Translations under genes and position numbers: made by a program | Notes under the pieces: model-generated | Seen by the model: the letters and a program-made list of their open reading frames with translations, nothing else | Database searches by the model: none | Told to the model about the DNA's origin: nothing | Shown here: positions 1 through 8,242 of the stretch, piece after piece | How positions within the stretch are numbered: the stretch's first letter is position 1 | Layout: every line of letters begins with the position of its first letter | Assembly: GCA_037045435.1 (NCBI GenBank) | Contig: JBAOID010000041.1 | Coordinates: 124,001-188,000, forward strand | Direction: 5' to 3' | Length of the DNA stretch: 64,000 nucleotides | DNA from: CBDUEF01 sp018063485 | Lineage (GTDB): Bacteria; Pseudomonadota; Alphaproteobacteria; Rhodobacterales; Rhodobacteraceae

Positions 1-1
1 C

Positions 2-238
2 ATGTTTTCAAACACCGATGAGTGGTATCTTGCCATCCCCGAAGAAGCCCGCCCGGCCAAGAACCAACCCTTCTATCATCTTTTGGCCGAAAACGACCAA
101 AGCTATTACGTTGCCTATGTTTCCGAGCAGAATCTCGTTCCCGATGAAACGGGCGAGCCGGTCAGCCACCCGGACTTGCCAGACCTGTTCGGGGATTTCG
201 AAAACGGCCGCTACCCGCTGCAATTCCAGATGAATTGA
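2..238 (+). CDS. hspQ: HspQ (YccV-like) heat shock protein, 3' portion
   Basis: The reading frame is already open at the window edge and encodes 78 residues with the HspQ signatures EEWY/DEWYLAIPEE-like, QPFYHLLAEND and YYVAYVSEQNLVPD. HspQ is a small protein of about 105-110 residues that binds hemimethylated DNA in vitro and acts as a specificity factor for Lon protease in enterobacteria. The ATG at position 2 lies inside the conserved core (normally preceded by 'DVDP'), so the true start is upstream of the window and about 30 residues are missing. The C-terminus is complete, with TGA at 236-238. Function is assigned by family similarity only. Confidence 0.85.
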   Translation: MFSNTDEWYLAIPEEARPAKNQPFYHLLAENDQSYYVAYVSEQNLVPDETGEPVSHPDLPDLFGDFENGRYPLQFQMN

Positions 239-318
239 GCCTTCTGAACGGCGGCACTTACCATTCGGTAATCTCTTGGCTCTAGCTTGGGCGAAAGCAC
301 CTTCAGGAGAGCCGCAAG

Positions 319-654
319 ATGGACCTTTCAGCCGAGACACGAGGCGACATTCTGGTCGTTCATGCCAATCAAGAACGGATTGACGCGGCTGTCGCCATTC
401 AGTTCAAGGAAAAGATGCGGGAATTTGCGCAGGCAACCAGCCCCCGCGTAATCCTTGACATGTCGAAAGTCGCCTTCCTCGACAGCAGCGGGTTGGGAGC
501 GGTGGTTGCCATCATGAAACTGCTGGGGCCAGAGCGGAAACTCGAACTTTCCGGTCTGACTGCCACAGTTCAAAAGGTGTTTCGGCTGACTCGGATGGAT
601 TCCATCTTCATAATTCACGCCACCTTGCCAGATGGCTTGCTCGATGCGGGCTGA
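319..654 (+). CDS. STAS-domain anti-sigma factor antagonist (SpoIIAA/RsbV-like)
   Basis: A 111-residue single STAS domain. Residues 54-60 read LDSSGLG, the conserved loop whose serine (Ser56 or Ser57 here) is phosphorylated by the partner kinase in SpoIIAA/RsbV proteins. The unphosphorylated protein normally binds the anti-sigma kinase and frees its target. A GGAGAG-type ribosome site sits just upstream at about 306-311. The stop overlaps the start of the downstream kinase gene by about 23 bases, so the two are probably co-translated as a partner-switching pair. No sigma factor gene is adjacent. Family assignment is firm; the pathway controlled is unknown. Confidence 0.88.
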   Translation: MDLSAETRGDILVVHANQERIDAAVAIQFKEKMREFAQATSPRVILDMSKVAFLDSSGLGAVVAIMKLLGPERKLELSGLTATVQKVFRLTRMDSIFIIHATLPDGLLDAG

Positions 655-1075
655 CGTCCCATGCCCTGCGGCAAGGCTGGTGGTGAACAGCGATCCGCTG
701 TCGATTCGCCAGGGTCTGGAGCAACTCTCACAAACGGCGCTCATCGGCGAGTTGACACCACCCTGCCGTAACATCGTGGAAATCGTACTGGCAGAAGTGT
801 TGAACAATATTGTGGAGCACGCCTATGCCAACAGTTCCGGCAAGATCGAGGTTGAAATCCAGCTTGCAGACGGGCGCTTGCATTGCCGTTTTGCCGATAG
901 CGGAGCGCCAATGCCAAATGGAATATTGCCTGACGGCTCGCTACCGGTACTCGACCGCACAGATCCACCTGAGGGAGGCTTTGGTTGGCATCTGATTCGC
1001 ACACTGGCCGACAATCTGGCCTATTGCCGCCAAGGCAACCGGAACCTGCTGTGTTTAAGCCTGAATTGCGAATAA
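632..1075 (+). CDS. Anti-sigma regulatory serine/threonine kinase (RsbW/SpoIIAB-like, HATPase_c)
   Basis: A 147-residue GHKL-type ATPase. The N-box is at residues 55-63 (EVLNNIVEH), the G1 box around Asp89-Ser90-Gly91, and a GGFGWHL G2 motif at 115-121. No histidine-kinase dimerisation domain is present, which fits the RsbW class that phosphorylates a STAS antagonist on serine. The start at 632 lies inside the upstream STAS gene; an in-frame ATG at 644 is an alternative. The two genes form a translationally coupled partner switch. The next gene is 227 bases downstream and unrelated, so the target must be encoded elsewhere or be a non-sigma protein. Confidence 0.85.
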   Translation: MACSMRADVPCPAARLVVNSDPLSIRQGLEQLSQTALIGELTPPCRNIVEIVLAEVLNNIVEHAYANSSGKIEVEIQLADGRLHCRFADSGAPMPNGILPDGSLPVLDRTDPPEGGFGWHLIRTLADNLAYCRQGNRNLLCLSLNCE

Positions 1076-1195
1076 TGAATACATCAAATCGGGATTGTTT
1101 CCATTTCTCTGAAACGGACATCAAGACGCCCAATTTCCCCCTAAATAATGGCCACATGCTCCCCCATATTGATCCTGTAGCTGCATAAAGCTTCT

Positions 1196-1240
1196 CTTGG
1201 CGCTACGGATCATTGCCCCCACCCAGTCCGTAGCGCCGAG
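1196..1240. promoter_or_regulatory. Inverted repeat in the ggt leader
   Basis: GGCGCTACGGA (1199-1209) is followed 17 bases later by its exact reverse complement TCCGTAGCGCC (1227-1237), and pairing extends outward with one mismatch. It lies about 65 bases upstream of the ggt start in the gap after the kinase gene. No T-run follows, so it is more likely an operator or a leader stem-loop than a Rho-independent terminator. The rest of the 1076-1302 gap shows no gene. Confidence 0.45.
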
Positions 1241-1302
1241 ATCCGGTCCTCTCTTGGAAATCCCGGGAACCGCGCCTAGACTCCAACAGCAAGGAGTCTT
1301 TG

Positions 1303-2874
1303 ATGCGCGATTTCCAACGCCCCGGCAGGTCTGCCGTTTACACCAGTAACGGGATGTGCGCGACGTCGCACCCTCTGGCCGCCAAGGTAGCCATCCAGAC
1401 TTTGGAGTCTGGTGGAAATGCCGTCGATGCGGCATTGGCGGGTGCCGTCTTGTTGGGGCTTTGTGAACCACAAATGACCGGATTGGGTGGCGACTGTTTC
1501 GTGCTTTTGAAACCCGCAGGGCAAGAGCGGATATTGGCCCTCAATGGCTCGGGCCGTGCACCGATGGCGCAATCTTCACTTGGGCTACGCGAGAGCGGGC
1601 ATGCCGCCATCCCTTTGCGCGACGTTTCGGCCATCACTTTGCCCGGCGCGGTGGATGCATTTTGCACCCTCTCTCAGGACTGGGGACTCCTGGGGCTTGA
1701 TCGCGTGTTGGCACCGGCAATCCACTATGCCGAAACAGGCATCCCGGTCGCCCCAAGTGTTGCGCAGGATTGGCGCGATGAGACCGGGGTTCTCAAAGGG
1801 GCCGCGCGGCGGTTTTACCTGACAGACGGCAAGGCGCCGAACGTGGGCGACATGTTTCGCGCGCCAAATCAGGCCGAGGTCTTGCGCCGGATCGCAACGC
1901 AGGGCCGTGCCGGTTTTTATGAGGGCGAAGTGGCCGAAGATCTGCTGGCCTCGCTGCGCGCTTTGGGAGGACACCATGCCCAAGCCGACCTTGCCGCAAC
2001 CCGGTGCGATTATTCGGACCCGATCTGCGGCCCTTATCGCGGGGTTGATCTTGTGGAACATGCGCCCAATGGACAGGGCGCAACAGCCATACTCTTGCTG
2101 AACATCCTCGGACATTTCGACATTGCCCGGATGGACCCTTTTGGCACCGAGCGGGCCCATATCGAAGCCGAAGCAACAAAACTGGCCTTTGACGCCCGCA
2201 ACCGGTTCCTCGCTGATCCGACACCTCGCCTGGACCACATGCTTTCACAAGCCACGGCGGCAAGTCTGGCCACATTGATCAATCCCAAAAAGGCCATGCC
2301 GTCGGCAGCACCCTTGACCGAAGCCATTCATAAAGACACGGTCTACATCACTGTCGTCGACAAGGACCGCATGGCGGTTTCCTTGATTTATTCGATATTC
2401 TGGGGCTTTGGCAGCGGATTTGCATCCGAGAAATTCGGCATCCTGTTTCAGAATCGCGGGGCGGGATTCACCTTGACCGAGGGCCATCCCAATGAACTTG
2501 CTGGTGGCAAGCGGCCAATGCACACGATCATTCCGGCAATGCTGCGCAAGAATGGCAAGGTTATCATGCCCTTTGGCGTGATGGGGGGCGCCTATCAGCC
2601 CACGGGTCACGCGCGGCTTGTGAGCAACCTGCTTGATTTCGATATGGATCTGCAAACCGCCATTGACGCGCCACGCTGCTTTTCGCGTCCTGAGGGGATG
2701 ATGGTTGAGCGTGGCTATGCGCCGGCGGTGCTTGCCGAACTTGCCGCAATGGGCCATGACGTCAAAGCATCGCCCGAGCCGCTTGGTGGCGCTCAAGCGA
2801 TAATGATGGATGATCGTGGCGTGCTTGTCGGGGCTTCAGATCCGCGCAAGGATGGCTGCGCTTTGGGATATTGA
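1303..2874 (+). CDS. ggt: Gamma-glutamyltransferase family protein
   Basis: A 523-residue protein matching gamma-glutamyltranspeptidase throughout. It shows the N-terminal large-subunit motif SGGNAVDAALA, the GLGGD motif, and a small subunit beginning at the autoprocessing Thr346 in HKD-TVYITVVDKD. The glycine-rich MGGAYQPTGH segment follows. These enzymes cleave the gamma-glutamyl bond of glutathione and related compounds. The ATG at 1303 is preceded by AAGGAG at 1291-1296; the TTG at 1300 is less likely. No signal peptide is visible, although many bacterial Ggt proteins are periplasmic, so a cytoplasmic location is inferred. It is the first gene of a five-gene operon and its stop is one base from the next start. 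Confidence 0.93.
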   Translation: MRDFQRPGRSAVYTSNGMCATSHPLAAKVAIQTLESGGNAVDAALAGAVLLGLCEPQMTGLGGDCFVLLKPAGQERILALNGSGRAPMAQSSLGLRESGHAAIPLRDVSAITLPGAVDAFCTLSQDWGLLGLDRVLAPAIHYAETGIPVAPSVAQDWRDETGVLKGAARRFYLTDGKAPNVGDMFRAPNQAEVLRRIATQGRAGFYEGEVAEDLLASLRALGGHHAQADLAATRCDYSDPICGPYRGVDLVEHAPNGQGATAILLLNILGHFDIARMDPFGTERAHIEAEATKLAFDARNRFLADPTPRLDHMLSQATAASLATLINPKKAMPSAAPLTEAIHKDTVYITVVDKDRMAVSLIYSIFWGFGSGFASEKFGILFQNRGAGFTLTEGHPNELAGGKRPMHTIIPAMLRKNGKVIMPFGVMGGAYQPTGHARLVSNLLDFDMDLQTAIDAPRCFSRPEGMMVERGYAPAVLAELAAMGHDVKASPEPLGGAQAIMMDDRGVLVGASDPRKDGCALGY

Positions 2875-2875
2875 A

Positions 2876-3322
2876 ATGAACGATGTCAGCAAGACGATCC
2901 TCGCCCTGACCCATGGCGAGACCGATACGGTGGCGCTGATGGCCACTGTCGCATGTGAGATCCATCACGCGCATCCTTTTGCCGACTGGACGGGGTTTTA
3001 CCGCGTTGTCGCACCCGACCTGTTGAAAATCGGGCCTTATCAGGGCGGGCATGGCTGCTTGGTCATCCCGTTTTCGCGCGGCGTTTGCGGGGCTTGCGCG
3101 CGCAGCGGGCAGGTTCAGAACGTGCCGGATGTCAATGCTTTCCCCGGCCATATCGCCTGTGCCTCTTCGACCCGATCCGAACTGGTGCTGCCGGTCTGGA
3201 ATCGGGCCGGGTTATTGATCGGCGTGTTGGACATTGACAGCAATAGGCCAGCCGCATTCACCGCCGAGGATGAGGCTTGGCTTGTGCCGTTATTGGCGGA
3301 AGTGTTTCGGGACGCTGAGTAA
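2876..3322 (+). CDS. msrC: Free methionine-(R)-sulfoxide reductase (fRMsr, GAF-type)
   Basis: A 148-residue GAF-domain protein. Cys61, Cys71 and Cys95 have the 10- and 24-residue spacing of the catalytic and resolving cysteines of characterised fRMsr enzymes (E. coli C84, C94, C118). Surrounding motifs GPYQGGHGC, GVCG, ADWTGFY and GVLDIDS also fit. The enzyme reduces free methionine-R-sulfoxide to methionine in the cytoplasm using thioredoxin. The start ATG at 2876 follows the ggt stop after one base, and the LysE gene starts one base after its stop, implying translational coupling. The extra Cys74 is not part of the usual triad. The symbol msrC follows common usage for this family. Confidence 0.9.
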   Translation: MNDVSKTILALTHGETDTVALMATVACEIHHAHPFADWTGFYRVVAPDLLKIGPYQGGHGCLVIPFSRGVCGACARSGQVQNVPDVNAFPGHIACASSTRSELVLPVWNRAGLLIGVLDIDSNRPAAFTAEDEAWLVPLLAEVFRDAE

Positions 3323-3323
3323 A

Positions 3324-3950
3324 GTGTGGGAAACCATCACCAACATCCCGCTGCAAACCCTGATTGCTTTTGCGGGTGGTGGGATATTGGTCAATCTGAC
3401 ACCGGGGCAAGACGTTTTCTTTGCCACCGCTTCCGGGCTGCAAGCCGGGCCAAAGGCGGGGGTCATGGCCGGGATGGGGGTTGGACTTGGCGCGCTTTGG
3501 CATGTGGCCCTGTCGGCGCTGGGCCTGTCTGCCCTGATTGCTGCCCATCCCGAAGCCCTGAGCGCGATCAAATACGCAGGCGCCGCCTATCTGCTTTATA
3601 TCGCGTGGAAATCCTGGCGCGACACTGGCACAAGTGCCATCACAAGGGGCGCGATAACTGGATGGGCCGCGTTCCGTCGCGGCGCTTTGACCAATGCCTT
3701 GAACCCCAAACCCATTCTGTTCATGCTGGCGTTTCTGCCGCAATTCGTCGATGCTGCGCGGGGGCCGATCTGGCAGCAGATCGTCTTTCTGGGCACCATT
3801 TTCGGTATCACCGGCACGTTGATCACGGCCGGTTTTGGCTATGTGGCGGGCCATGTCGGACACCGGATCGGCACAAGATTGGCAGTCTTGAACAAACTCG
3901 CTGCGGTGCTGTTTGCGGCCATCGCGGCCCGATTGATATGGGTGGAATAA
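3324..3950 (+). CDS. LysE/RhtB family amino-acid exporter
   Basis: A 208-residue integral membrane protein with about six hydrophobic segments. Family motifs include the N-terminal ILVNLTPGQDVFFATASGLQAGPKAG stretch (near residues 18-40), AGAAYLLYIAWKSW, and ALNPKPILFMLAFLPQF. LysE/RhtB proteins export amino acids such as lysine, threonine, homoserine or cysteine; the substrate cannot be read from sequence. GTG at 3324 is chosen as the start because it lies one base after the upstream stop and gives a normal family length. Its position between methionine-sulfoxide reductase and a homocysteine methyltransferase suggests a sulfur or related amino acid, but this is inference. Confidence 0.88.
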   Translation: MWETITNIPLQTLIAFAGGGILVNLTPGQDVFFATASGLQAGPKAGVMAGMGVGLGALWHVALSALGLSALIAAHPEALSAIKYAGAAYLLYIAWKSWRDTGTSAITRGAITGWAAFRRGALTNALNPKPILFMLAFLPQFVDAARGPIWQQIVFLGTIFGITGTLITAGFGYVAGHVGHRIGTRLAVLNKLAAVLFAAIAARLIWVE

Positions 3951-3952
3951 CC

Positions 3953-4849
3953 ATGGCGGAAATCACGCTTCTGGACGGCGGCATGGGACAGGAACTGGTA
4001 GTGCGCTCGGGAGATGCGCCGACACCGCTTTGGGCCACGCGGGTGATGCTCGATCACCCCGGCATGGTGCAAGATATCCATGCCGAATATTTCGCCGCAG
4101 GTGCGACAATCGCCACCACAAACACCTATGCGATTCACCATGACCGGCTGCGCGGCTTTGGTCTTGATCCGATGTTTCACGCCTTGCATCTGCGCGCTTT
4201 GGCCGAGGCGCATCAGGCAAGGGCCATGCATGGCAGTGGGCGCATCGCGGGCTCGATGGGGCCTTTGGTGGCCAGCTATCGCCCCGAAGTGACCGAAGCC
4301 GTGGATCAGGCCGCCCCGAAATACGCCGAAATCGCCCGCATTCTTGCCGTCCATGTCGATTTGATCCTGCTCGAGACGATGGCTTCGGTAACCATGTGCG
4401 AAGGGGCGGTGGCCGGGGCGCTGGTGGCGGGGCGGCCAATCTGGCTGTCGATCACGGTTGACGATCTGGATGGCTCGAAACTGCGCTCGGGCGAACCGAT
4501 TTCCGACCTGGCCCCCCTGCTGCGGGATGGACAGGTTCAGGCGGTGCTGGCCAATTGCTCGGTGCCCGAAGCGATGACCGCCGCTTTAAGCGAATTGCGT
4601 GGTTTCCACCTGCCGTTCGGGGCCTATGCCAATGGCTTTACCAAGATCACCGGCAATTTCCTGAAAGACGCGGCAACAGTGCGCGAGTTGACACATCGCC
4701 ACGATCTGACACCGGAAAAATATGCTGATTTCGCCATGGAATGGGTCAAGAAAGGCGCCACCATCGTCGGCGGATGCTGCGAGGTCGGCCCCTCTCATAT
4801 CCGCCATCTGGCCGACAGATTGCGCGCAGCGGGCCACACAATCGTATGA
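3953..4849 (+). CDS. Homocysteine S-methyltransferase family protein
   Basis: A 298-residue protein of the MmuM/BHMT family. The N-terminus LLDGGMGQEL is typical. The zinc-binding cysteines are visible as Cys202 (ANCS) and Cys275-Cys276 (GGCCEVGP). Family members move a methyl group from S-methylmethionine, betaine or a similar donor onto homocysteine or a related thiol; the donor here is unknown. The ATG at 3953 is two bases after the LysE stop. The gene overlaps rluA by four bases (ATGA). Its setting beside a free-methionine repair enzyme supports a role in methionine salvage. Confidence 0.88.
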   Translation: MAEITLLDGGMGQELVVRSGDAPTPLWATRVMLDHPGMVQDIHAEYFAAGATIATTNTYAIHHDRLRGFGLDPMFHALHLRALAEAHQARAMHGSGRIAGSMGPLVASYRPEVTEAVDQAAPKYAEIARILAVHVDLILLETMASVTMCEGAVAGALVAGRPIWLSITVDDLDGSKLRSGEPISDLAPLLRDGQVQAVLANCSVPEAMTAALSELRGFHLPFGAYANGFTKITGNFLKDAATVRELTHRHDLTPEKYADFAMEWVKKGATIVGGCCEVGPSHIRHLADRLRAAGHTIV

Positions 4850-5499
4850 GTCCCGACTTCATCTACACGCCGCCCGACGTTCCCTTGTCGGTTCTGTATC
4901 AAGATGATCAGATCATTGTAGCCGACAAACCGGCGGGGCTGTTGTCGGTGCCGGGCAAACTGGCGGGGCGCGAAGATTGCCTGCTGTCGCGGATGACGGC
5001 TGCGTTTTGGGATACACTCCTGGTGCATCGGCTGGATTGCGACACGTCAGGGGTAATGATCTTTGCCAAAACCAAATTGGCGCAGGGATTTCTGGGGCAG
5101 GAATTTGAAAAACGTCGCGCGCAAAAAACCTATATCGCAAGGGTTTGGGGTCAGATTGCCGATGAGACCGGGCATATTGACCTGCCGCTTGGTTCAGATT
5201 GGCCGAACCGGCCACGCCAGATGGTTGATCCGCAAAACGGCCGCCCCGCACAAACCGATTGGCTGGTCATCGGGCGCGATGAGGTGTCAACGCGTGTAAG
5301 GCTGACGCCGCTGACCGGGCGTAGCCACCAATTACGGGTGCATATGCTGGCAATCGGGCATCCCATTCTGGGCGATCCGATCTATGCAACCGGTGCAGCG
5401 CGCGCTTTTCCAAGATTGATGCTGCACGCCGAATTGCTGGGCCTGCATCACCCGCAAACCAAGGAATGGATCAACTTTTCCGCCCCCTGTCCTTTTTGA
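4846..5499 (+). CDS. rluA: RluA-type RNA pseudouridine synthase
   Basis: A 217-residue protein, close to the 219 residues of E. coli RluA and without an S4 domain. The catalytic motif HRLDCDTSG is at residues 61-69, with the nucleophilic Asp64 at the same residue number as in E. coli RluA. The TGRSHQLRVHM motif follows near residue 160. RluA modifies U746 of 23S rRNA and U32 of some tRNAs; the exact targets in this organism are inferred. It overlaps the methyltransferase gene by four bases and ends the operon. No clear terminator follows in the 110 bases before the next fragment. Confidence 0.88.
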   Translation: MSPDFIYTPPDVPLSVLYQDDQIIVADKPAGLLSVPGKLAGREDCLLSRMTAAFWDTLLVHRLDCDTSGVMIFAKTKLAQGFLGQEFEKRRAQKTYIARVWGQIADETGHIDLPLGSDWPNRPRQMVDPQNGRPAQTDWLVIGRDEVSTRVRLTPLTGRSHQLRVHMLAIGHPILGDPIYATGAARAFPRLMLHAELLGLHHPQTKEWINFSAPCPF

Positions 5500-5610
5500 A
5501 ACCAAGGGAGGACAAGGCACGTCTGCGCCATTAACCATTGCGCAACAGCCTTGCTGTCAAGTGGCTGCTATTGAAGGGAGCCCGGATGCAAGGATTGCGC
5601 AGTTTTCAGC

Positions 5611-5905
5611 GTGCGCTATGCCACCGTGACAGGCGCGGCGGTTCTCGCCGTGGTTTTTGCGTTGGTCTGGGATATCTGGTCGGATTGGCGCATGGCATTT
5701 GCCGTTCTGACTGTTGCCATGCTCACGATCCTGGCACTGGGCATCCATGATCTGATCCAAACCCGCGACGCCATTTTGCGCAATTACCCGATGATCGCAC
5801 ATTCGCGCCTTTTCTTTGAGGATATTCACCCCGAAATTCGGCAATATCTCTTTGAAGGCGATAGGGACGGCGCCCCTTTCCCGCGTGACCAGCGTGCTAT
5901 TGGTG
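5611..5905 (+). pseudogene. N-terminal remnant of an FMN-binding glutamate-synthase-like protein
   Basis: The first ~95 residues from the GTG at 5611 resemble the N-terminus of glutamate synthase-related FMN proteins: two membrane segments, then HDLIQTRDAILRNYP, HPEIRQYLFEGDRDG and PFPRDQRA. The family is normally over 500 residues, with a flavin barrel after this point. Here similarity stops near position 5900, and the frame then runs through unrelated residues to a stop at 6000. No barrel domain is found in any frame before the convergent gene at 6210. I read this as a truncated, decayed copy. About 200 bases of non-coding or decayed sequence follow. Confidence 0.6.
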
Positions 5906-6169
5906 CCGGACAAGGCCGAAGCTGTTGCGAATTTCCAGCGAAACACCTTGATGCCGTTTCAGAACTGGTTGCCGCTGCGGGTCTTTCGCATCCTTCGTAA
6001 TTACGTCCGCATCATTTCATGCGCCGCGCATGCTCTGATCAGGTTATCTCTTTTGCCGAACGGTATGAGGTGATGGCACCGGGCCAATTGCTTGGCGGGA
6101 CCAAAGTATCCTCACGCTTTGCCGCCGCATGGGCTCACGCATCGGCAAACAGTATCATGCGCTTGGGCC

Positions 6170-6212
6170 AGAGCGCGTTAGTCAGATTGAATTCACCTCG
6201 CAACAGGCCCTA
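6170..6212. repeat. Degenerate copy of a GCGCGTT-type palindromic repeat
   Basis: This stretch shares GAGCGCGTT, an ATTGAATTCACCTCGCAAC-like core and a terminal GGCCCTA with the left half of the larger palindromic element at 16682-16797. As there, its end supplies the TAG stop of a minus-strand gene. The second half is missing. With only two related copies in the window, family status is inferred. Confidence 0.4.
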
Positions 6213-8186
6213 GAGTGACAACGCGAGTTTGCGCCCTTCATGAAAAGCATAGGCGGCCAATCGCGGCGCGACACAATCGCCAACCCGATGCGTTGATTTC
6301 CCGTCAAAACTTGCGGGCCAAGGATCAAAGGCCTGGTTGGTTGTGGCCATAACCAGCCCAGAGGCGGCCAGAGTGGTTTGCTCGCCCGTCAACATGTTGC
6401 GCACACTTACCCCGTTGCCATGCCAACGGCTGACACAATGCTCGGTCAGCATCTTGACCCCGAGTTGCGCCATCCTGCGCCGGGCCGGTCCGTCGGCCGC
6501 AGTGCGCGCGATCTCTTTGCCGACAAAGGCTTCGGGGGTTACAATCGTCACCTGCTTTCCTTGTTCGGCCAAGGCCCAGGCGGTGCCCACGCCACGCCAG
6601 TTGCTGCCCTCATCGTAAACCACGACGGAATTGCCCAACCGGGCCTCGCGGCGCAGCACGGCCTCAGGTGACCAGACCCCGCCTGCGGCAATCCCCGGCA
6701 ATTCCGGCTCATGCGGAACCCAGCGCCGGAATCCGGTTTCATCGGGCAAGGAACCACTCGCCAGAATCACCGTATCGGCAGGGTGTTCGGCAATTTCCGC
6801 CCCGTCGAGAAAGGTATTCAGCCGCAAGGTAACCCCAAGTTTCTCGAACTGGCGCTCATACCAATCCATGAGATCGAGAATCTGCGCCCGACGCGGCTGC
6901 ATGCCGGCGAGCCGGAACTGACCGCCTACAACAGGCAGAGCCTCAACGATTTCAACCTTGTGCCCGCGTTCTGCGGCAGCGCGGGCAGCTTCCAGTCCCG
7001 CCGGGCCAGCCCCCACCACCAGCACCGATTTCACCAAACCCGCGGCCTGAAAACGATCTCCGCCCCATTCGAATTCCCGCCCAGCCGACGGGTTGATCAG
7101 GCAGGAAATCCAGTAATCGCGCGAGCGCCGTCCCCAGCACATTTGATTGCAGGAGATACAGCTGCGAATATCTTCAACGCGCCCCTCCATGGTTTTCCGC
7201 GCCAGATGTGGATCGGCGATCTGGCCGCGCACGATGGAAACCAGGTCCGCCTCGCCCGAAGCGATGATTGTTTCGGCATTCTCGGGCGTGCGTATTCCAG
7301 CCTCCGAGGTAATGACCGCATGTTTGACGACGGCTTTCAGTTGCACCGTCATGGGGGTTGTCAGTTTTTCACCATGCGTGAAAGGCGGGATGATCCCCTC
7401 AAAATCGAGATAGCCACCATAGCCACAGGTCACATAATCCACATGTCCGGTTGAATCATGCAGGCTGATGATTTCGCACAGGTTTTCGGCCGAAAGCGTA
7501 ACTGAATAGGCCGTGGAATAGCTGATGGCCAGACCGACGATGAAATCATCCCCACAGGCACGCCGGATATTTTCGATCAGCGTTCGGGAAAACCTCGTTC
7601 GGTTCTCTAGGCTGCCGCCCCATTTATCATGGCGTTTGTTCGACCAAGGGGTCCAGAACTGATCGAGCAGCGAGTGATAGGCGGCCCAGACCTCCACTCC
7701 TTGGAACCCTGCCTTTTTTGCCCTGATCGCAGCGGCTAAATGGGCCTCAAGCAGTTCCTCAATTTCCGTCTCTGTCATGGCGTGTGAGCCATCGGAATCA
7801 TGATAGCTTGGCCCGCCCGAGGGTGACCAATGCGGCGCAAAGCTGAGATCGCTATCACCATGCGCGCCAATGTGGTAGAGTTGCTGGCAGATCACCGCCC
7901 CGGCCGCTTTCACCTTGTCGGTGATACGGCGGAAATGTGGGATGATCTCATCCGACGAGTGCACAAGGTTGCCGCGCGTCAGAACTCCGGTGCGGTGAAC
8001 CGGCACAGGTTCGGTCACAATCATACCGGCGCCGCCCAAAGCACGTTCGACCAGATACCCCTCCATTCTTGGGCCGGGAATACCCTGATCCGACATGTTG
8101 TTGGTATGGGCACCGAACACGAAGCGATTGCGCAAGGTTTGTCCACGCAGCGACAGCGGGGACAGCAAGTGGCGATATTGGGTCAT
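6210..8186 (-). CDS. NADH:flavin oxidoreductase (OYE barrel plus FeS and FAD/NAD domains)
   Basis: A 658-residue three-domain protein like 2,4-dienoyl-CoA reductase, trimethylamine dehydrogenase and demethylase enzymes. Residues 1-340 are an FMN-binding Old-Yellow-Enzyme barrel. Cys343, Cys346, Cys350 and Cys362 form the 4Fe-4S motif. Residues 387 onward hold a dinucleotide site (VVGAGPAGLEAARAA) and an NAD(P) domain. The substrate is not determined; several rhodobacterial relatives demethylate betaines or other N-methyl compounds. The start at 8186 has a GGAGG site upstream; an open frame continues to 8264 without support. A long inverted repeat lies 57 bases upstream. The stop lies within the degenerate repeat at 6170-6212. 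Confidence 0.88.
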   Translation of the reverse strand: MTQYRHLLSPLSLRGQTLRNRFVFGAHTNNMSDQGIPGPRMEGYLVERALGGAGMIVTEPVPVHRTGVLTRGNLVHSSDEIIPHFRRITDKVKAAGAVICQQLYHIGAHGDSDLSFAPHWSPSGGPSYHDSDGSHAMTETEIEELLEAHLAAAIRAKKAGFQGVEVWAAYHSLLDQFWTPWSNKRHDKWGGSLENRTRFSRTLIENIRRACGDDFIVGLAISYSTAYSVTLSAENLCEIISLHDSTGHVDYVTCGYGGYLDFEGIIPPFTHGEKLTTPMTVQLKAVVKHAVITSEAGIRTPENAETIIASGEADLVSIVRGQIADPHLARKTMEGRVEDIRSCISCNQMCWGRRSRDYWISCLINPSAGREFEWGGDRFQAAGLVKSVLVVGAGPAGLEAARAAAERGHKVEIVEALPVVGGQFRLAGMQPRRAQILDLMDWYERQFEKLGVTLRLNTFLDGAEIAEHPADTVILASGSLPDETGFRRWVPHEPELPGIAAGGVWSPEAVLRREARLGNSVVVYDEGSNWRGVGTAWALAEQGKQVTIVTPEAFVGKEIARTAADGPARRRMAQLGVKMLTEHCVSRWHGNGVSVRNMLTGEQTTLAASGLVMATTNQAFDPWPASFDGKSTHRVGDCVAPRLAAYAFHEGRKLALSL

Positions 8187-8242
8187 GGGCGGGCCTCCGG
8201 TTGCCAACAGCCTAGCCAGCCAAAGCCCCCCATGTGAGCGGC

